Below, in pieces: positions 58,884 to 64,000 of a stretch of 64,000 nucleotides of DNA. The stretch's first letter is position 1; the number at the start of each line of letters is the position of its first letter. Origin of the DNA: Proteles cristata cristata (lineage: Eukaryota; Chordata; Mammalia; Carnivora; Hyaenidae); assembly GCA_017311185.1 (NCBI GenBank), contig JAESUZ010003105.1, forward strand, positions 434,001 through 498,000. The letters run 5' to 3'. The notes under the pieces are model-generated. The model was not told where the DNA came from and searched no databases. It saw only the letters and a list, made by a program, of their open reading frames with translations. Both the position numbers and the translations under genes were made by a program.

Positions 58884-61721
58884 ACTTGAAATGCTTTAAT
58901 TCATTAGTGTTTTCAGTCTTCATTTTGGTAAACTCCCCAGGCGGATTCTTTTGTTTTAAATTGAACCACAGGTACAGTTTCCTTTTTGCCAAATGTCAAA
59001 ACAGGTACACATTTTAAAATGTCATGCTTTTTAAAGTGTATAAGATTAGAAGTGCCCACATCTAAAAATACTTGAGATCAAGATTATATTTAGTGACTAT
59101 CATCTGCATATCTCTGTAAGTTCAATTGTGCTTCTTACAATCCCTGTCATATTACCAACAGAGGCAATAAAAGCTTCAGTGAAATTGCCATGACTAAATC
59201 TTTTCACATATTGTTTCAGTGTAATATTTTTAAAGACTAAAATATACCTTAAGATTTTTCCAGAAAGAATAATTATTCATAGAGCATTGTAATGTCAAGT
59301 TTTGGGAAGAAAAGACATGCCAAGTCTTGTTTACTACATTTTTGCTACATTTTAAAAATGTTTACAACTATACTGGGCTGCTTTATTTAACAGTACTGTA
59401 GTTGTGTAATATGGCATTATAAGTGTGTGTTCATTAGACTTTTAAAAAGTTTTAATGAGAGAAAGAACTTAATAAAATAACATGGGATATCTTTTATATA
59501 ATATCCTACTGGGGAATTCTTATTTAAGCAAGGTTATACTATTTTTTTTCCTCAGAAAGATTTAAGTGATGAAGTGTTCATCTATTTTTTATTTGATGAT
59601 AATCAAGAAATTTGAGTAGTTGTAGCTAGTTTAATGTGCACTTTGCTTAGATTTTTTAAAAACATGTTACTATTAAGACTTCATATTGTAAACCTTCTGT
59701 AACTTTTACATATGAATGACAGAAGAAAATTAAACCTAATGAAAGAATTTTGCAATGAAAAAGGAAAGTGGTGCTGGGGAAATTTATTATAGTTCCCAAA
59801 GTATGCCTTTGTAACCCTGAATCAACTTTTAGCAAGAATTAATTTATGTAGTTCTAAATGTTCAGTTGTATATTTAATAGAAAATAGTCATTTGGCACCT
59901 CAGCAGTTTTCTTTAAATGTTACTTTATAAAACTTTTAACAATATGATTTATATTGAATACATAGATGTTTTGATAAAACTTTATCAAATTTGATTATGT
60001 AATGACAAAATGTTTTTATAATGTGAACTATTTAACATATATCTTAATAACTGAGGACACAATACCTGAATTGTGATTTCTACTTAATGTGATAATTAGG
60101 GCTCAAATTATGGCTCATCATTTAATTGATTATAAACAAGTATATTTCTAAACTCTTTACTTGCCTCCATTTTTACAGTCATAATAGCAATAATTTCTAT
60201 ATTTTATAGAAATGTGAAGTCACATATCATGATACCTTTTCCTTTGAAATCTGAGGGGAAGGGATTTATATTTTGTAGTTAATACAAACTTGATAATTCT
60301 TAAAAGTACTAATCCTCTTTTCCAGGTTTATCTTTAGTATTTGTGACCATTTTGGTTGAATATTTGCATGGTTTGTATCTGATTTCTGGAGGCAGATAGT
60401 GCTGGATTTTTTTTTTTTAAGTTATAATACGGATACATAAATGGTTTTATCAGAGCATTCTTGCCATCTTATTTTCTTTACTGCCTGTTGGGTAATTGGC
60501 ATTTCCTGCTGACCAACTCATTTAATAACAGCTTTCCATGAGGCTCAATATTTTGTGTTAATGCAGCTTTAGATTTTTCTATGGTTGATCTTTTTTTAAA
60601 ATGTGTCATAAATAAGGAAATTATGATAGAAAAGGTACATAACCTTTGTAGTAGGTGGAATTCCTAAAAAGTAAGGGGCTTTAAAGACAGATTATTTGGG
60701 GACTCATTTTATAATTATTCTCTTAAAAAATTTAGATTCCAAAAAGTACATTTTTTATTTCCAAGTTTTTCTTATATGTATTGTTTAAATATTTTCAGTT
60801 TAATTTTTTTTTGTATTTGTGCTATGCAGAAATGTGACTTGTAATGTAGAGCATTGGTTTTAAGCCATACCTCGAGACTGCTGTGTTGCATGAGGTTGGG
60901 TCACAGCAGTCATGGTGCCTCTTTATCCGTAACTTTCTACTTTATCTCCCATAGGTTAATGGCATTTCATATGAAATTTGGTTTGGGGGAAAATGGTTAA
61001 GAGAAGATTTTTTAAATATGTTTGGCTTAGAAGGAACATTACCAGTGTGGCAGATTTTTTGGTGGAATGGAAAGAGATGGGATCAGGCCAGAGTTAAAGC
61101 AGGTCTGATCATAGAAGACAGCACTGCTTTGAAAGAAGAACCCATCAAATTAAGTTTAAAGGAAGAATTTTGAACCAAAATAGTGAAAGCAAAGCCTGAT
61201 TCGTTTGAAAAAGTTCATTGTTTGAAACAAAAGGCAGTGTAAGTGGCTTACTGATGAAACAAAAGAAAACAAGGACAAGTATTTAGAATGTATACATTTA
61301 GAAGGTGTGTTCAATATAAATACTTAAAAATTTTTCAAGTTATGAAATAGTCTAAGAAAACTTTGTTATTAATAGGAAACTAGGGCGATACCAAACAAGA
61401 TTTTTACAAAAGGGAATAGTGTAGGACATAAGTTTAGGGGGGGAAATTGTTAAGAGAAAATGGTAATGTAGGCTGTAGACAATAATTTTCTCTTATAGTT
61501 AAGATGACACATAGCTCCAAGATTAATACTTGATCAGTAAGATTTAGAGCTGATGTATGTACTTGGAATCCTTTAAAAATAGCATGTTTAGGCTTCAAGC
61601 AAATGCTAATAATATTCTTAACCCGGATAATATATCAGAACTCATTGTATTGAAATTATATGAAATGAATGGGCTGTCAGCCAGAGCTTTAAAATAGTCA
61701 CTTCTAAGACTGGTGTAATGG

Positions 61722-62480
61722 TATTTAAAAAAAAAAAAAAAAAAAAGCTTTATTGAGCTACAATTTACACATGATAAGATTCACCCATTGTAAATATACA
61801 GTTCAATGGTTTCAGTAAATTTATACAGTTGTGCGTGCAGCCATCCTCACAATAAAGTTTTAGAACATTTCCATTAGCTCATAAAAGTTCCCCTTACTGT
61901 CCTTTGCATTTGAGTCCCTCTCCTATCCCCAGCCCTAGGCAGCCACTTGCATCTGTTTCACAAATTTTCCTCCTCTACAAATTACACATAAGTATAATAT
62001 GACTTGGAAGTCCTTTGTATCAAGTTTGTTGGCCTAATGTTTTTGAGGTTCATTCATGTTGTAGCCTGCGCCTGTACTTAGTTCCTTTAATTGCTAAATA
62101 ATATTCCATTGTATGGCTGTACTGCATTTTGTTTATTCACTCGATGGGCATTTGGATTCATATTTTTTGGTCATTATGCATAATGATGCTATGAACATTC
62201 ACATATGTATCTTTATGTGGACGTATGCTTTCTTAGGTAGATTCTTAGGAGTATAATTGTTGGTTGGGTTGGAAAATTTCTGTTTACCTTTCTAAAAACT
62301 TGCCAAACTCTTTCAGAGTGGCTGTACTATTTAAAAATATTCCTACCACAATGCATAAGGGTGCAGTTTCTTCACATCCTTGTGAATCCTTGTCCTTTTT
62401 TTTTTTATTATAGTCATTCTAGTGGGTATGTATTTTAAGTGTGTAAATTATAGCTAGCATCCTAACTTGTGTCCATTGAT
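61722..62480 (-). mobile_element. L1 3' part relic, antisense
   Basis: Starts with an A run, then TTTATTGAGCTACAATTTACAC, AAGATTCACCCATTGTAAAT, GTTCAATGGTTTCAGTAAAT, AATAATATTCCATTGTATGG, AAAACTTGCCAAACTCTTTC in antisense L1 order. Confidence 0.8.
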
Positions 62481-62924
62481 TGGGTATGTAATTTGGGTGA
62501 GTGTAAGGTGGCTTAAGGGATCACTGTAAAATTACTATACACATATACTTGAAGATAGTTGAAGATAGTATTTTCTGTAGCCACAGAGGAAAGTTATTAC
62601 AGCCTTATTATAGGTGGGAGTTCTGGTCCCTCAGAACTCTTCTGAGGAGATGAAATGCATTGGTGAGTAGGGCTGATGGCTGGTGCTTGGTGCTGTTTTT
62701 TGTGTGTCATGGGTTGATAAAGCTACCTAGTTAATCTGTGACTTGGTGGTAATTAAAACATTGTAGAAACATTCTACTGCACAGATGTGTTACAATCCCT
62801 TTAAGTTCCCCAGAGCTCTTTTGCTTTAACTGGGAATTTCTTAAATTTGTAAACATTTAGTCGGTATCATTTAGCTGCTGCCAGCTACTTGTGCTCCTCT
62901 TCTACATAATGGACATTGGAGTAG
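62481..62924. other. Intergenic, nothing recognised
   Basis: No gene or repeat recognised between the two L1 relics. Confidence 0.4.
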
Positions 62925-63260
62925 TGCTTTTTTTTTTTTTTTTAATAGAAAATTTCAGACATACACAAAAGTGGAATAATTAACTACTTCAACATGATCA
63001 GTTTATGGCCTATCTTTATCTAAATGCCACCCATCCTTTGCAACCCTGACATATTTTGAAGCAAGTCCCACATAGCAAATAATTGTATCACAGTATTTAT
63101 GTGTAAAAGATAAGGACACTTAAATATAAGCACAGTACCATTACCACACCTAAATGTTAACAAGTTCTTAGTAATTAGCCAGTCAGTGTTTAAATTCTCA
63201 TAATTTTTTTTCCCAGTTCAAGTCAGAATTCAAATAAGGTCCATACATTGCATTTATCTC
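62925..63260 (-). mobile_element. L1 3' UTR relic, antisense
   Basis: T run, AGAAAATTTCAGACATACAC, TTTTGAAGCAAGTCCCACAT, GTAAAAGATAAGGACACTTA, CAGTACCATTACCACACCTA: an antisense old L1 3' UTR, probably the same type as the sense copy at 15080-15425. Confidence 0.6.
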
Positions 63261-63499
63261 TAAATCTTTTCACCATGTGGGTCCTCAAATACATCCCCAT
63301 AGATAGCATTCCCCCTTGGCTTGGAATACATTTGTTTGAAAAAGCAGTGGTTGCTTTAAATTTTTCAATATCTATGCAATTTATATTTAAGGTGACATTT
63401 GATGTGCTTAAAGAATGTATTCTATCTTGAAAATATTTTGGAAGTTAATGAAGTGTGGCGTAAAAAGCTATAGTAACAGATGTTTTCTTAATTTAAAAA

Positions 63500-63910
63500 A
63501 TACAAATGGACTTGTATTCGAAATATATAAAGAATTCTTAGAATTTAACAATAAAATGACAGCCCGTTTTACAAATGAGTGAAGAATTTGAATAGACATT
63601 TCTCCCAAAATGATATACAAATGGCCAATATGCATATGAAAAGATGCTCAACATCATTAGTCATTAGGGAAATGCAAAGCAAAACCACAATGACCTATTT
63701 ACAGCCACTCGGATTGTTTCAATCAAGAAGAGAGACAGCAAGTGTTGAAGATGTGAACAAATTGGAACCCTTGTATGTTGGTGGGAATGTAAAACATTGC
63801 AACCAGTTTGGAACACAGTTTGGCTGTTACTCAACAAGTTAAACATAAGTTAGCATATGACCCAGCAGTTCCATTCCCTAAGAATGTAAGAGAATTGAAA
63901 GTGTGTATTC
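63500..63910 (+). mobile_element. L1 ORF2 relic, sense
   Basis: AACAATAAAATGACAGCCCG, CAAATGGCCAATATGCATAT, AAAGATGCTCAACATCATTA, GGGAAATGCAAAGCAAAACC, GTATGTTGGTGGGAATGTAA, TATGACCCAGCAGTTCCATT are classic L1 ORF2 3' coding text, broken by stops. Confidence 0.88.
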
Positions 63911-64000
63911 ACTCTCCAGCCCCTGGAAAACACACTTTTACTTTGTGTTTTGTGAATTTGACTATTTTAGATACTTCATATAAGGGGATCACACTAATTA
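63911..64000 (-). mobile_element. L1 3' UTR fragment, antisense, cut by window end
   Basis: CTCCAGCCCCTGGAAAACAC, TTTGTGAATTTGACTATTTT, ACTTCATATAAGGGGATCAC is antisense L1 3' UTR text. It runs off the window. Confidence 0.55.

Larger units (their letters stand above)
56465..61715 (+). other. DCUN1D1: Probable long 3' UTR of DCUN1D1 (end uncertain)
   Basis: About 5.2 kb of AT-rich sequence without a single CanSINE, L1 or MIR that I can recognise, in contrast to all flanking DNA; it stops where an L1 relic starts. That is the usual look of a long, constrained 3' UTR. Candidate poly(A) signals: AATAAA 56502-56507, 59166-59171, 59471-59476 and ATTAAA 59729-59734. A Pumilio-type TGTAAATA stands at 58249-58256. 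Open frames here (60-94 codons) show no similarity. How much is really transcribed cannot be told from sequence. Confidence 0.55.

Noticed and set aside
63579..63842. 87-codon plus-strand ORF at the right end
   Set aside because: Sense L1 ORF2 relic text (KDAQHH-type region in a shifted frame).
1..64000. CRISPR arrays, operons, phage or other prokaryotic systems
   Set aside because: The window is vertebrate nuclear DNA. The spaced repeats are SINEs and microsatellites, and none has a regular repeat-spacer pattern.
56465..64000. Exons of ATP11B on the minus strand (the expected next gene by human synteny)
   Set aside because: No exon-like minus-strand frame with acceptor/donor or P-type ATPase motifs was seen; its end probably lies beyond the window.

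Overview
This is a mammalian nuclear genomic window, almost certainly from a cat-family carnivore (Felidae, or at least Feliformia). It has interrupted genes with GT/AG introns, a CpG-island promoter, LINE-1, L2-like and MIR relics, and more than 30 copies of a tRNA-derived carnivore SINE. The SINE head (CCTGGGTGGCTCAG), its middle (TCGGGCTCTGTGCTGACAGC) and its (CT)n-AAATAAATAAA tail match the felid SINEC_Fc-type CanSINE rather than the canid form. I saw no bacterial, phage, plasmid or CRISPR content.

Two protein-coding genes are supported, both on the plus strand. At the left edge (1102-2079) are the last two coding exons of MCCC1, the biotin-bearing alpha subunit of mitochondrial 3-methylcrotonyl-CoA carboxylase; the rest lies upstream of the window. 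From 29138 to 56464 is a complete seven-exon DCUN1D1 (SCCRO/DCNL1), which encodes a 259-residue co-E3 for cullin neddylation. All its splice junctions are canonical and keep the frame, and its first coding exon contributes only the initiator ATG. As I recall it, MCCC1 and DCUN1D1 are also same-strand neighbours in this order on human 3q26-q27, so the synteny supports both calls. The two genes act in unrelated pathways (leucine catabolism; ubiquitin-like protein conjugation).

Layout: 1-2300, MCCC1 3' end; 2300-28700, intergenic, dense in CanSINEs with L1, L2-like, MIR and MER5/MER20-like relics; 28720-29700, GC-rich CpG island with DCUN1D1 exon 1; 29141-56384, DCUN1D1 introns, where SINEs are mostly antisense; 56465 to about 61715, a SINE-free AT-rich block that is probably a long DCUN1D1 3' UTR; about 61720-64000, antisense and sense L1 relics.

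No undescribed system was found. The points worth a second look are a three-deep SINE nest whose target duplications can be read, a recent 5'-truncated L1 with a perfect 16-bp target duplication in DCUN1D1 intron 6, the Met-only exon 1 with a readthrough frame and a candidate upstream ORF, a His-to-Leu-type difference next to the MCCC1 biotin site, and a (GT)n/(CA)n inverted repeat in the probable DCUN1D1 3' UTR. Repeat family names come from recall of consensus sequences without a search, so sub-family names and outer edges are approximate.
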